NCBI RefSeq assembly: GCF_014641855.1 | Contig: NZ_BMII01000012.1 | Coordinates: 921 to 64,920, forward strand | From: Shewanella inventionis | GTDB lineage: Bacteria; Pseudomonadota; Gammaproteobacteria; Enterobacterales; Shewanellaceae | Reading direction: 5' to 3' | DNA length: 64,000 bases | In this document: positions 1 through 7,732 of the stretch, piece by piece | Layout of the letters: each line of letters begins with the position of its first letter | Numbering within the stretch: the first letter of the stretch is position 1 | Made by a program: the position numbers and the translations under genes | Notes under the pieces: model-generated | Told to the model about the DNA's origin: nothing | What the model saw: the letters and a program-made list of their open reading frames with translations, nothing else | Database searches by the model: none

Positions 1-145
1 TTATATGTACTGTAGTCTTATATGTACTGTAGTCTTATATGTACTGTAGTCTTATATGTACTGTAGTCTTATATGTACTGTAGTCTTATATGTACTGTAG
101 TCTTATATGTACTGTAGTCTTATATGTACTGTAGTCTTATATGTA
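1..145. repeat. 17-bp tandem repeat array, 8 full copies plus 9 bases
   Basis: The unit TTATATGTACTGTAGTC is repeated head to tail without a visible mismatch. Eight full copies fill 1-136 and a ninth stops after nine bases at 145. The array begins at the window edge, so it may be longer to the left. There are no unique spacers between units, so this is a minisatellite-like array and not a CRISPR. No gene overlaps it; the nearest is the 3' end of pssA at 386. Confidence 0.95.
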
Positions 146-232
146 TAGTAACGATGTTTTAGCAATCTAGATTAAAAGCTTTAGTCCTATACATACGTAA
201 GCTAATTTCTGACAGACTTCAACTGGTTTTAT

Positions 233-300
233 ACAGACGTTAACTCTAGTAGATAAACGATTTTAAACAGATGTTAACTATAGTACATAAACCGTTTTTG
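233..300. repeat. Pair of degenerate 34-bp direct repeats
   Basis: Bases 233-266 and 267-300 align without gaps at 27 of 34 positions, both built around a GTTAAC core. The segment 277-289 (ACTATAGTACATA) matches the reverse complement of the neighbouring 17-bp tandem unit at 12 of 13 positions, so the two repeat types look related in inverted orientation. The rest of 146-385 shows no gene; it holds these repeats and the probable pssA terminator. Confidence 0.65.
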
Positions 301-322
301 GGATCGCAAAGTCGAAATTTAC

Positions 323-350
323 AAAAAAGCACCATCGAATAAATAGTGCT
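323..350 (-). terminator. Probable rho-independent terminator of pssA
   Basis: Read on the minus strand, AGCACTAT and ATGGTGCT can pair with one mismatch across a 7-base loop, followed directly by a run of six T. It lies 36 bases past the pssA stop codon. The stem is modest, so confidence is moderate. Confidence 0.55.
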
Positions 351-385
351 GCTTATACAACCCAACAGGTATTTGCTGCGCGATA

Positions 386-1234
386 CTATTGATGATTATC
401 TTTTGGTGGACTGGCTTGGGTTTTGTCTTCACCAAGAGGGGTTACAGTGTCTTGCTGGAGTTCTGCTTTATCAGCATCAACTGATTCATCCCCCACAATA
501 TGCTCAACCTTTAACTTTTTAATGGTCTTGATAGTGATAAATGGCCCAGACAATGCGTATAGGTAAAACCCTAAACATAAAATGATTGCGGGCTCCACTG
601 AAACAACAACAAACACCCCAACGAGTAACAACATAACGATAAAGTTTACTTTACCTCGCCAGTCTACTTCTTTAAAAGAGTGATATCTAAAGTTGCTCAC
701 CATTAATAAGCCGCTTACCGCTGTTATTAGTGCTGCGAGATAACTAATATCAGTAGGGTCGATTTCGTACTTGCTACCACTCCAAATACTACCAGCAATT
801 AACGCTGCAGCGGCTGGACTTGCAAGCCCTTGGAAAAAACGTTTATCTGCAACACCAACTTGCGTGTTGAAGCGAGCCAATCTCAATGCAGCAGATGCGC
901 AATAGATAAACGCTGCGAGCCAACCTATTTTACCTAAATCTTGTAAAGCCCAATTGTAAACGAGTATCGCTGGAGCCATTCCAAACGACACCATGTCTGC
1001 CATGCTGTCGTATTCGGCACCAAAGTCACTTTGGGTATTAGTGAGCCTTGCGACTCTTCCGTCTAGTCCATCACAAATCATCGCAATAAAGATTGCTATT
1101 GCGGCTGATTCAAAGTGACCATTCATAGATGAAATCACGGCATAAAACCCAGAAAAGAGCCCTGCCGTGGTAAATAAGTTAGGTAATAGGTAAATACCTT
1201 TATTTTTTACTGTTTGATTTGATGAATTTTGCAT
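386..1234 (-). CDS. pssA: CDP-diacylglycerol--serine O-phosphatidyltransferase
   Basis: Makes phosphatidylserine from CDP-diacylglycerol and serine, the first step to phosphatidylethanolamine, in the inner membrane. The 282-residue protein carries the complete CDP-alcohol phosphotransferase signature: D55, D58-G59, A62-R63, G72, D76 and D80, spaced as DxxDGxxAR(8x)GxxxDxxxD. Several hydrophobic segments surround it, as expected for the multi-membrane-spanning (Bacillus-type, class II) enzyme and unlike the phospholipase-D-type E. coli PssA. The last roughly 45 residues are polar and acidic and lie outside the catalytic domain. Start is the ATG at 1234; no strong ribosome-binding site is visible. 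The gene stands alone, divergent from the DUF4124 gene. Confidence 0.93.
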   Translation of the reverse strand: MQNSSNQTVKNKGIYLLPNLFTTAGLFSGFYAVISSMNGHFESAAIAIFIAMICDGLDGRVARLTNTQSDFGAEYDSMADMVSFGMAPAILVYNWALQDLGKIGWLAAFIYCASAALRLARFNTQVGVADKRFFQGLASPAAAALIAGSIWSGSKYEIDPTDISYLAALITAVSGLLMVSNFRYHSFKEVDWRGKVNFIVMLLLVGVFVVVSVEPAIILCLGFYLYALSGPFITIKTIKKLKVEHIVGDESVDADKAELQQDTVTPLGEDKTQASPPKDNHQ

Positions 1235-1331
1235 ACACTTTAAACAATATTGTTTTAGATGTTGGATTTATATTCAAGATAGCATATTTTGGAATAATCA
1301 AGCATAGCGTCATTTAGCTTTGGGAACTCAC

Positions 1332-1772
1332 ATGAACATTTTTCGTTTAGTTATTAGTTTAGTCATCATCGTATTTAGTAGTGTGTTATCAGCGGCAACT
1401 ATTTATACGTGGGTTGATAAATCAGGTGTTGTACATTACAGCCAACAACCACCTAAAGATGTTGATGCAAAAAAGATTTATACTGAAGATATGGAACCGG
1501 CAAAAATCGGGACAAATACACCGCAGAGAAAAACAGCGCAAAAGCCTGAAGAATCTGAACTAGCCAAGTCAGCTAAAATGATTAACGAAAAAGATAAGCA
1601 ACAGGCTAAAGAAATTTGCGACAGTGCAAAACACAGTTTGAATGTACTTAATACCCATACAAGTCTTAGTCAGCAAAATAAACAAACTGGCGAAACGACG
1701 AAGATGACAGAAGAGCAACGCCAAGCTGCTATCGCAGAAAATAATGAGCGGGTTAAATTGTTTTGTAAATAA
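1332..1772 (+). CDS. DUF4124 domain-containing secreted protein
   Basis: A 146-residue exported protein of unknown function. Residues 1-22 form a signal peptide (basic start, hydrophobic core, cleavage near LSAA). Right after it comes the DUF4124 hallmark YTWVDKSGVVHYSQQPP, which recurs at the N-terminus of many small periplasmic proteins of gammaproteobacteria. The rest is lysine- and glutamine-rich and probably extended or coiled. I chose the ATG at 1332 because GGGA sits six bases upstream; a TTG at 1320 would add four residues but overlaps that site. Two Cys near the C-terminus could form a disulfide. It converges on clpB with a shared terminator between them. Confidence 0.85.
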   Translation: MNIFRLVISLVIIVFSSVLSAATIYTWVDKSGVVHYSQQPPKDVDAKKIYTEDMEPAKIGTNTPQRKTAQKPEESELAKSAKMINEKDKQQAKEICDSAKHSLNVLNTHTSLSQQNKQTGETTKMTEEQRQAAIAENNERVKLFCK

Positions 1773-1801
1773 ACGAAATATTTACCCTGTTAGGCATAAA
1801 T

Positions 1802-1828
1802 AAAAAAGGGAGCACTAGCTCCCTTTTG
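1802..1828. terminator. Bidirectional terminator between DUF4124 gene and clpB
   Basis: The perfect stem GGGAGC/GCTCCC (1808-1813 and 1818-1823, loop ACTA) is flanked by six A on the left and four T on the right. It can therefore stop transcripts from both convergent genes. Confidence 0.85.
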
Positions 1829-1843
1829 TGTTGTTAGTGTTTG

Positions 1844-4417
1844 TTATTGTTCAAACGTCAATTGGCCATCGACGACATCGACATTAATCATTTTACCTGG
1901 CAGTAATTGTCCACGAAGGAGTTTTTGCGCCAATGGATTTTCAACCTCTTGCTGTAAGGCACGTTTTAATGGCCGCGCACCATAAACAGGATCAAACCCG
2001 GCTTCGGCGATTAGCGATAACGCCGCATCAGTTAACTGAATATCAAACTCTTTTTCTACCAAGCGTTTACGCAATAGTTCAAGTTGAATACTGGCGATAT
2101 GTTTAATGTTCTCGGCATCCAAAGGATGGAACACCACAGATTCATCCACACGGTTTAAAAACTCTGGACGGAAGTTTTGCATCACCACCTCCATCACGCT
2201 TTGCTTCATTTCATCATAACTAGCACGACCAAAGCTTTCTTGGATACGATCTGAACCTAAGTTAGATGTCATGATGATAACGGTGTTTTTAAAATCAACC
2301 GTACGGCCTTGACCATCGGTTAACCTGCCGTCATCTAGCACTTGCAGTAAAATGTTAAACACATCTGGGTGCGCTTTTTCGACCTCATCGAGCAAAATAA
2401 CCGAGTAAGGTTTACGACGAACCGCTTCTGTTAGATAGCCGCCTTCTTCATACCCGACATACCCGGGAGGTGCGCCGACTAAGCGTGACACGGTATGTTT
2501 TTCCATAAACTCGGACATATCGATACGCACCAATGCCGATTCGGTATCAAACAAAAACTTAGCCAGTGATTTACAGAGCTCTGTTTTACCGACACCCGTT
2601 GGCCCAAGGAATAAAAATGAACCAATCGGGCGCTGTGGATCTGCAAGACCTGCACGGCTACGACGAATGGCATTCGACACTGCATCAACGGCTTCATGTT
2701 GTCCAATAACCCGCTCGTGTAATGCATCTTCCATGTGCAAGAGTTTTTCGCGCTCACCTTCAAGCATTTTTGAAACGGGAATGCCTGTTGCTTTTGACAA
2801 CACTTCTGCAATTTCGATATCAGTAACCTTATTACGTAATAAGGTCATATCTTGCATTTCAGCTTGTGACGCTAAATCGAGCTGCTTTTCAAGCTCGGGA
2901 ATACGACCATACTGTAACTCAGACATGCGAGTTAAATCGCCTGCACGTCTTGCCACTTCTAAATCGAGGCGAGCTTGCTCAAGGTCTGCTTTAATATGCT
3001 GCGTACCTGCAAGAGCGGCTTTTTCGGTATGCCAAATTTCATTGAGCTCTGCTGCGTGACTTTCTACTTCTTTCAACTCTTGTTGTAAAAAGTCTAAACG
3101 TTTACGGCTGGCGTCATCGGTTTCTTTACTGAGCGCTTGCTCTTCAAGCTTTAACTGAATAGCACGACGCTCTAATTTGTCTAACGCCTCTGGCTTAGAG
3201 TCTATTTGCATACGAATACTCGATGCCGCTTCATCAATTAAGTCGATAGCTTTATCGGGTAACTTTCTGTCTGAAATATAACGATGTGACATGGTTGCTG
3301 CGGCAACAATGGCAGGATCGGTAATTTCAACATGATGATGCAACTCATAGCGCTCTTTTAACCCACGTAAAATAGCGATGGTGTCTTCTACACTGGGCTC
3401 ATCAACAATCACTTTTTGGAAGCGGCGCTCAAGTGCTGCGTCTTTTTCAATGTATTGACGATATTCATCCAACGTTGTGGCGCCAACACAATGTAAGTCA
3501 CCACGGGCTAAAGCAGGTTTTAACATGTTGCCAGCATCCATGGCGCCTTCACCTTTACCAGCACCCACCATGGTGTGCAGCTCATCAATAAACAAGATGA
3601 CCTGCCCTTCTTCTTGCGACAATTCGTTTAATACTGCTTTTAAACGTTCTTCAAACTCACCGCGATATTTGGCGCCGGCGATTAGCGAGCCCATGTCGAG
3701 TGATAACACTCGCTTGTTTTTAATGCCCTCTGGCACCTCGCCATTAATGATACGTTGAGCAAGTCCTTCAACAATGGCCGTTTTACCGACACCTGGCTCA
3801 CCAATTAATACCGGGTTGTTTTTACTGCGACGTTGCAAAACTTGAATGGTGCGGCGAATTTCATCGTCACGACCAATCACGGGATCCAGTTTGCCTTGCT
3901 CTGCACGTTCGGTTAAATCGACGGTAAATTTTTTCAACGCCTGGCGCTGATCTTCAGCATTTGGATCATCAACTTTTTGACCACCACGCATGTCCTCAAT
4001 GGTTTTTTCCATGAGTTCTTTGCTAGCACCCGACTCTTTTAACGCTTTTGACAGTGCATCGTTGTTTTCTAGAGCGGCAAGCACAAACAATTCAGACGAA
4101 ATGTATTTGTCTTTACGTTTTTGGGCGAGCTTGTCGCATAAATTCAGTAGACGGATTAATCCCTGAGACAATTGAACATCGCCACCGGTACCATCGACTT
4201 GTGGTAAACGCTCTAACTCTTGAGTCACTGCAGAGCGAAGCGCGCTAACGCGAATGCCTGCTTGAGTTAATAATGGATGAATAGAGCCAGAATCTTGATT
4301 TAATAGCGCCATCATTAAGTGAATGGGTTCGATAAATTGATGATCGCGCCCCAAGGCTAATGATTGGGCATCAGAAATGGCAATTTGAAACTTATTAGTC
4401 ATACGATCGAGTCTCAT
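1844..4417 (-). CDS. clpB: ATP-dependent chaperone ClpB (protein disaggregase)
   Basis: Hexameric AAA+ disaggregase that works with DnaK to pull proteins out of aggregates in the cytoplasm. At 857 residues it has the same length as E. coli ClpB and follows it along the whole chain. Order: Clp N-terminal repeat domain (1-145), first AAA+ domain with Walker A GEPGVGKT near residue 206 and Walker B ILFIDE, the ClpB-specific coiled-coil middle domain (about 410-530), second AAA+ domain with GPTGVGKT near 605 and [13 protein letters not shown], then the C-terminal domain. The start ATG at 4417 gives the conserved [11 protein letters not shown] opening and has AGGAGG upstream, though only four bases away. 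A sigma-32 promoter precedes it. Confidence 0.98.
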   Translation of the reverse strand: MRLDRMTNKFQIAISDAQSLALGRDHQFIEPIHLMMALLNQDSGSIHPLLTQAGIRVSALRSAVTQELERLPQVDGTGGDVQLSQGLIRLLNLCDKLAQKRKDKYISSELFVLAALENNDALSKALKESGASKELMEKTIEDMRGGQKVDDPNAEDQRQALKKFTVDLTERAEQGKLDPVIGRDDEIRRTIQVLQRRSKNNPVLIGEPGVGKTAIVEGLAQRIINGEVPEGIKNKRVLSLDMGSLIAGAKYRGEFEERLKAVLNELSQEEGQVILFIDELHTMVGAGKGEGAMDAGNMLKPALARGDLHCVGATTLDEYRQYIEKDAALERRFQKVIVDEPSVEDTIAILRGLKERYELHHHVEITDPAIVAAATMSHRYISDRKLPDKAIDLIDEAASSIRMQIDSKPEALDKLERRAIQLKLEEQALSKETDDASRKRLDFLQQELKEVESHAAELNEIWHTEKAALAGTQHIKADLEQARLDLEVARRAGDLTRMSELQYGRIPELEKQLDLASQAEMQDMTLLRNKVTDIEIAEVLSKATGIPVSKMLEGEREKLLHMEDALHERVIGQHEAVDAVSNAIRRSRAGLADPQRPIGSFLFLGPTGVGKTELCKSLAKFLFDTESALVRIDMSEFMEKHTVSRLVGAPPGYVGYEEGGYLTEAVRRKPYSVILLDEVEKAHPDVFNILLQVLDDGRLTDGQGRTVDFKNTVIIMTSNLGSDRIQESFGRASYDEMKQSVMEVVMQNFRPEFLNRVDESVVFHPLDAENIKHIASIQLELLRKRLVEKEFDIQLTDAALSLIAEAGFDPVYGARPLKRALQQEVENPLAQKLLRGQLLPGKMINVDVVDGQLTFEQ

Positions 4418-4486
4418 ATAACCTCCTAGGATCTGATACTTATGTAAAGGGTAATTAATTCAGAAATGAATAATTTGTTATCTTAA

Positions 4487-4514
4487 AGATGGGGGCAATA
4501 AATATGATTTCAAG
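4487..4514 (-). promoter_or_regulatory. Sigma-32 (RpoH) heat-shock promoter of clpB
   Basis: Reading the minus strand, the -35 element CTTGAAA (4514-4508) is followed by a 13-base spacer and the -10 element CCCCATCT (4494-4487). Both match the RpoH consensus CTTGAAA / CCCCATNT exactly, with a spacer inside the usual range. The element is about 70 bases upstream of the clpB start. Heat-shock control of clpB by RpoH is well established in enterobacteria. Confidence 0.92.
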
Positions 4515-4569
4515 CTTAAAACTTAATCTAGATCAAAAAATCGTTCGTTTTTTGAACTTTACAAATCAG

Positions 4570-5310
4570 TTAAGATTTTAACCAAATAAGCGACGCCATT
4601 CGACCAGTGTGATGATCGCGACGGTAAGAAAAATAATCAGGATTGGTAAAGGTACACACGTTTGCATTAAATACTTGTGTTACACCAAGGTGCGACAAAC
4701 GAAGCATCGCAATACCCGGTAAATCGGCAAGGTACTTGTTATTATGAGGCATAAAATATTGCGCGGCTTGAGGGTGTTTTTGCATAAAAGCATCGCGTAC
4801 TTCTGCACCAACTTCAAAAGCCTGTGGCCCAATCGCTGGGCCTAAATACGCCATCAGCTCATTAGGAGGCGTGTTAAATAGTGCAACTGTTTGTTCAATA
4901 ACACCCGCACACAACCCACGCCAGCCAGCATGTGCTGCTGCAACTTCAGTACCTTGTTGATTGCATAACAACACAGGCAAACAGTCTGCAGTCATTACAG
5001 CACAAACATCACCGGCTTTATTGCTATAACTTGCGTCGGCTTTAATAGGTAAATCAAAGGTTGGCTCATGCGGTTTTAGATGCGCCATATTCACTACATC
5101 TACACCATGCACTTGCTCGAGCCACAATGGCTCTGCAGGTAAAGATAACCGCTGGCGTAAAGAAGCACGATTAGCCAAAACATGCTGTTGATTATCACCA
5201 ACATGTAACCCTAAATTTAAACTGTCAAATGGCGGTAAACTCATACCACCATGACGATCAGTCATCGCTATTGCGACATTGTCAGGTAAGGGCCAATCGT
5301 GCTGGAACAT
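4570..5310 (-). CDS. pgeF: Peptidoglycan editing factor PgeF / YfiH-family laccase-domain protein
   Basis: A 246-residue member of the YfiH (Cu-oxidase_4) family. Members are reported as peptidoglycan editing factors in E. coli and as purine nucleoside phosphorylases or multicopper phenol oxidases elsewhere, so the exact activity cannot be read from sequence. The family metal-site motifs are visible: a DCLPVLL segment and HAGWRG, with further His and Cys typical of the fold. The start ATG overlaps the rluD stop by one base (TAATG), so the two are translationally coupled; the rluD-yfiH pairing is conserved in gammaproteobacteria. Its 3' end lies in front of the clpB promoter. Confidence 0.9.
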   Translation of the reverse strand: MFQHDWPLPDNVAIAMTDRHGGMSLPPFDSLNLGLHVGDNQQHVLANRASLRQRLSLPAEPLWLEQVHGVDVVNMAHLKPHEPTFDLPIKADASYSNKAGDVCAVMTADCLPVLLCNQQGTEVAAAHAGWRGLCAGVIEQTVALFNTPPNELMAYLGPAIGPQAFEVGAEVRDAFMQKHPQAAQYFMPHNNKYLADLPGIAMLRLSHLGVTQVFNANVCTFTNPDYFSYRRDHHTGRMASLIWLKS

Positions 5311-6284
5311 TACAAATACTCAATAGGGTTTAATTGAGTATCAACGCGTAACGCTTTGGTCAGTTCAACCATGTCATCAGGAATTGGCGCATGCCAAGTC
5401 ATGATTTCGCATGTAAATGGATGCGCTAGCTCTAAACGAACTGCGTGTAATGCCTGACGGTTAAAGCCTTTGAGTAATTCAAAAAACTCTGGGCTAGCAT
5501 TTTTTGGCGGTCTTGGGCGGCCACCATAAACAGGATCGCCAACCAACACATGACCAATATGCGCCATGTGTACACGAATTTGGTGAGTACGGCCGGTTTC
5601 TAGGCGTAAACGTAAACGCGTATGAGCACGGAACTTTTCAGCCACACGATAGTGCGTTACTGATGGGCGACCACCATGAATTACCGCCATTTGCGTACGT
5701 CGTGTAGCATGACGTTCAATCGGCTCATCAACAGTGCCACCAGCCGTCATCGTACCCAGCACAATGGCTTCGTATTCACGCACGATGTCACGCGCTTGTA
5801 ATGCTGCAACCAAATGAGTTTGCGCTTCAACGGTTTTAGCCACAACCATTAACCCGGTTGTGTCTTTATCTAAACGGTGCACGATACCCGCTCTTGGTAC
5901 ATGCTCAATATCTGGGCAATGATGCAACAACGCATTCATTAACGTGCCATCGGCATTACCCGCACCTGGATGAACAACCAAACCAGCTTGCTTATTCACA
6001 ACAATGATATGGTCATCTTCGTATACAATATTTAAATCGATATTTTGTGCCTTAGCACGTACTTCTTCTTCAAGTGTTGCAGCAACTTCTATCAATTGAG
6101 ACTCGAAAACCTTTTCCCGAGGCTTATCAACTGTGATACCGTCAACAGTAACTGCACCAGATAGGATCCATTCCTTGATGCGTGTGCGCGAGTAGTCAGG
6201 GAACAAACCTGCTAGTGCTTGGTCTAATCTCAGACCGGTTTGTGTTGCTGTTATCTCGCTTTTTAGATTAATCTCTTGTGTCAT
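5310..6284 (-). CDS. rluD: 23S rRNA pseudouridine(1911/1915/1917) synthase
   Basis: Converts three uridines in helix 69 of 23S rRNA to pseudouridine, needed for normal ribosome assembly. The 324-residue protein has an N-terminal S4 RNA-binding domain (about 15-75) and the RluA-type catalytic domain with the signature GIVHRLDKDTTGLM. D139 in HRLD is the catalytic aspartate, at the same position as in E. coli RluD. The C-terminal LETGRTHQIRVH motif is also present. It is followed by pgeF with a one-base overlap and is divergent from bamD, the same arrangement seen in enterobacteria. Confidence 0.96.
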   Translation of the reverse strand: MTQEINLKSEITATQTGLRLDQALAGLFPDYSRTRIKEWILSGAVTVDGITVDKPREKVFESQLIEVAATLEEEVRAKAQNIDLNIVYEDDHIIVVNKQAGLVVHPGAGNADGTLMNALLHHCPDIEHVPRAGIVHRLDKDTTGLMVVAKTVEAQTHLVAALQARDIVREYEAIVLGTMTAGGTVDEPIERHATRRTQMAVIHGGRPSVTHYRVAEKFRAHTRLRLRLETGRTHQIRVHMAHIGHVLVGDPVYGGRPRPPKNASPEFFELLKGFNRQALHAVRLELAHPFTCEIMTWHAPIPDDMVELTKALRVDTQLNPIEYL

Positions 6285-6285
6285 A

Positions 6286-6314
6286 GGAACCGTACCCCAG
6301 TTTAGGGGTCCAAA
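6286..6314 (+). promoter_or_regulatory. Possible sigma-E promoter of bamD
   Basis: GGAACCG (6286-6292) followed 16 bases later by TCCAAA (6309-6314) resembles the RpoE consensus GGAACTT-N15/16-TCAAA with mismatches in both elements. Outer-membrane assembly genes, including bamD, are RpoE targets in E. coli, which makes the location sensible. An ACCCC/GGGGT hairpin occupies the spacer, so the match could be coincidental. Confidence 0.35.
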
Positions 6315-6407
6315 GTGAATGTGCTATCTGTTACAATCGGATGTTTTCTATTTTACCGTGAAATGGAAAAATTCTTAACAACAACTTAAAAAGAATTGAA
6401 TTCAAGT

Positions 6408-7169
6408 ATGTATAAATTTGCCCAAGGTGCCGCCCTAGTATTACTTTCACTGGCTATAACAGCCTGTAGCAGCAGTCCAGAAGAAGATGAATTCACAAGA
6501 AAAGCATCACCTGATCAGCTGTATACCCAAGCAAGAACGTCAATGGAATTAGGGAATTACTCTAAAGCCGTACGTTCACTTGAAGCATTAGACTCGCGTT
6601 ATCCATTTGGCCCGCACAAAACTCAAGTTCAATTAGACTTGATTTATGCGTATTACAAAATGGACGATGCAGCCTCTGGAATTGCCAACATTGATCGCTT
6701 TTTACGCCTCAATCCAACGCATCCAAATATTGATTACGTGCATTATATGCGTGGTTTAACCAATATGCAGGCAGATAATTATTTATTTCACGATTTAATG
6801 AATATCGATCGTACTGATCGCGACCCTAAAAATGCACAAGATGCATTTAAAGATTTTGATCGCTTAATTAAATCTTACCCAGATAGTAAATATGCCGTCG
6901 ATGCACAACATCGTATGCAGTTTTTGAAAAACCGTTTAGCACAGTATTCTATTCAGGTAGCCGAGTATTATATCAAAATGAATGCTTGGAGTGCAGCTGC
7001 CGTTCGCGCTCAAACTGTAATGGAAAAGTTTCCAGGCACACCTGCTACAGAGCGTGCATTAGAAATTATGTCTGAAGCCTACGGCGAATTAGGCCAAGAC
7101 AAGCTACAACAGCATGTAAAAATGGTGATGAAAGCCAACTTCCCTAATAATGAAACACTCACTAACTAG
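6408..7169 (+). CDS. bamD: Outer membrane protein assembly factor BamD
   Basis: Essential lipoprotein of the BAM complex, which inserts beta-barrel proteins into the outer membrane; it bridges BamA with BamC and BamE on the periplasmic face. Residues 1-20 are a lipoprotein signal ending in ITAC, with C20 as the lipidated residue. The mature part is helical with TPR-type repeats and segments typical of ComL/BamD (LDSRYPFGPH, RTDRDP). At 253 residues it has normal family length. I chose the ATG at 6408; a TTG at 6396 would add four residues that are not part of the signal. No strong ribosome-binding site is visible. A strong terminator follows. Confidence 0.95.
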   Translation: MYKFAQGAALVLLSLAITACSSSPEEDEFTRKASPDQLYTQARTSMELGNYSKAVRSLEALDSRYPFGPHKTQVQLDLIYAYYKMDDAASGIANIDRFLRLNPTHPNIDYVHYMRGLTNMQADNYLFHDLMNIDRTDRDPKNAQDAFKDFDRLIKSYPDSKYAVDAQHRMQFLKNRLAQYSIQVAEYYIKMNAWSAAAVRAQTVMEKFPGTPATERALEIMSEAYGELGQDKLQQHVKMVMKANFPNNETLTN

Positions 7170-7190
7170 TGATGACACAATATTGAATAA

Positions 7191-7213
7191 AACGCTCTTC
7201 GGAGCGTTTTTTA
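7191..7213 (+). terminator. Terminator of bamD
   Basis: AACGCTC (7191-7197), a TTCG tetraloop and GAGCGTT (7202-7208) form a perfect 7-bp stem followed by T-rich sequence. It lies 21 bases past the bamD stop. Confidence 0.9.
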
Positions 7214-7340
7214 TTTGCAAACACGGCGAAACCATTAAATGAATCGCGAAACACATCTCGCTAAAAATGGATAAATTAACGCCGATACGGGCAAAATACG
7301 TTCAAACGAATCGAATTTTAAGATAAATAGTAAAAACAAG

Positions 7341-7369
7341 TTGACTCAACAGGCCAAAACCCTTTAAAT
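7341..7369 (+). promoter_or_regulatory. Sigma-70 promoter of tRNA-Phe
   Basis: TTGACT (7341-7346), a 17-base spacer and TTAAAT (7364-7369) form a good sigma-70 promoter 10 bases before the tRNA. The sequence between the -10 element and the tRNA is GC-rich, as in stringently controlled stable-RNA promoters. Confidence 0.8.
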
Positions 7370-7379
7370 TGCGTCCGTC

Positions 7380-7455
7380 GCCCGAATAGCTCAGTCGGTA
7401 GAGCAGAGGATTGAAAATCCTCGTGTCCCTGGTTCGATTCCGGGTTCGGGCACCA
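7380..7455 (+). tRNA. tRNA-Phe (anticodon GAA)
   Basis: A 76-base tRNA with all arms. The acceptor GCCCGAA pairs with TTCGGGC, and CCA is encoded in the genome. The D arm reads GCTCAGTCGGTAGAGC. The anticodon stem AGGAT/ATCCT encloses TTGAAAA with anticodon GAA. The T arm contains GGTTCGATTCC. It is a single gene between its own promoter and terminator. Confidence 0.98.
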
Positions 7456-7495
7456 TATTTAGATTGGTGGCTAACGCGACTAATAAAAGATTTAC

Positions 7496-7525
7496 AAAAA
7501 GGCCTCGCATTGCGAGGCCTTTTTG
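7496..7525 (+). terminator. Terminator after tRNA-Phe
   Basis: GGCCTCGC/GCGAGGCC (7501-7508 and 7512-7519) forms an 8-bp GC-rich stem with loop ATT, followed by five T and then TGTTTT. It lies 45 bases past the tRNA. Confidence 0.92.
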
Positions 7526-7545
7526 TTTTCGGCTTTCAGTAAGTC

Positions 7546-7706
7546 ATACCAATCAGGTATAAATAAGTGATCAGAGATTGCCTAGGAAAAATCGCTTAGA
7601 ATAAGGCAGAAATTTTGAAGTTAGTAGTTCTACCTTCAAAATTTCTAACAATGTTATTAGCGATGTTAACCAGTAAGAATGATCACATTCTTGTGCTGGT
7701 TGGTAT
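7546..7706. mobile_element. MITE-like palindromic element, copy 1 (161 bp)
   Basis: Bounded by inverted ends ATACCAATCAG and CTGGTTGGTAT, with no coding potential. The interior is also self-complementary: AGAAATTTTGAAG pairs perfectly with CTTCAAAATTTCT across a short loop, and AATCGCTTA roughly pairs with TTAGCGAT. The whole element can fold as one long interrupted hairpin. A second full copy lies at 48149-48307 and a decayed one at 26330-26444. It sits between the tRNA-Phe terminator and the 3' end of recJ. No clear target-site duplication is seen. Confidence 0.8.
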
Positions 7707-7732
7707 CATATCAAGATAAGACTTCACAAGCT

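Noticed and set aside
1..145. Possible CRISPR array
   Set aside because: The units are only 17 bases and directly abut; there are no spacers and no cas genes.
2667..3059. Open frames antisense to clpB, including 2667-3059 and 3477-3758
   Set aside because: They lie fully within the strongly conserved clpB gene, have no ribosome-binding sites, and their products have no sensible composition.
7380..7706. Genomic island integrated at tRNA-Phe
   Set aside because: No second copy of the tRNA 3' end, no integrase and no foreign genes follow; only a short MITE-like element is present.
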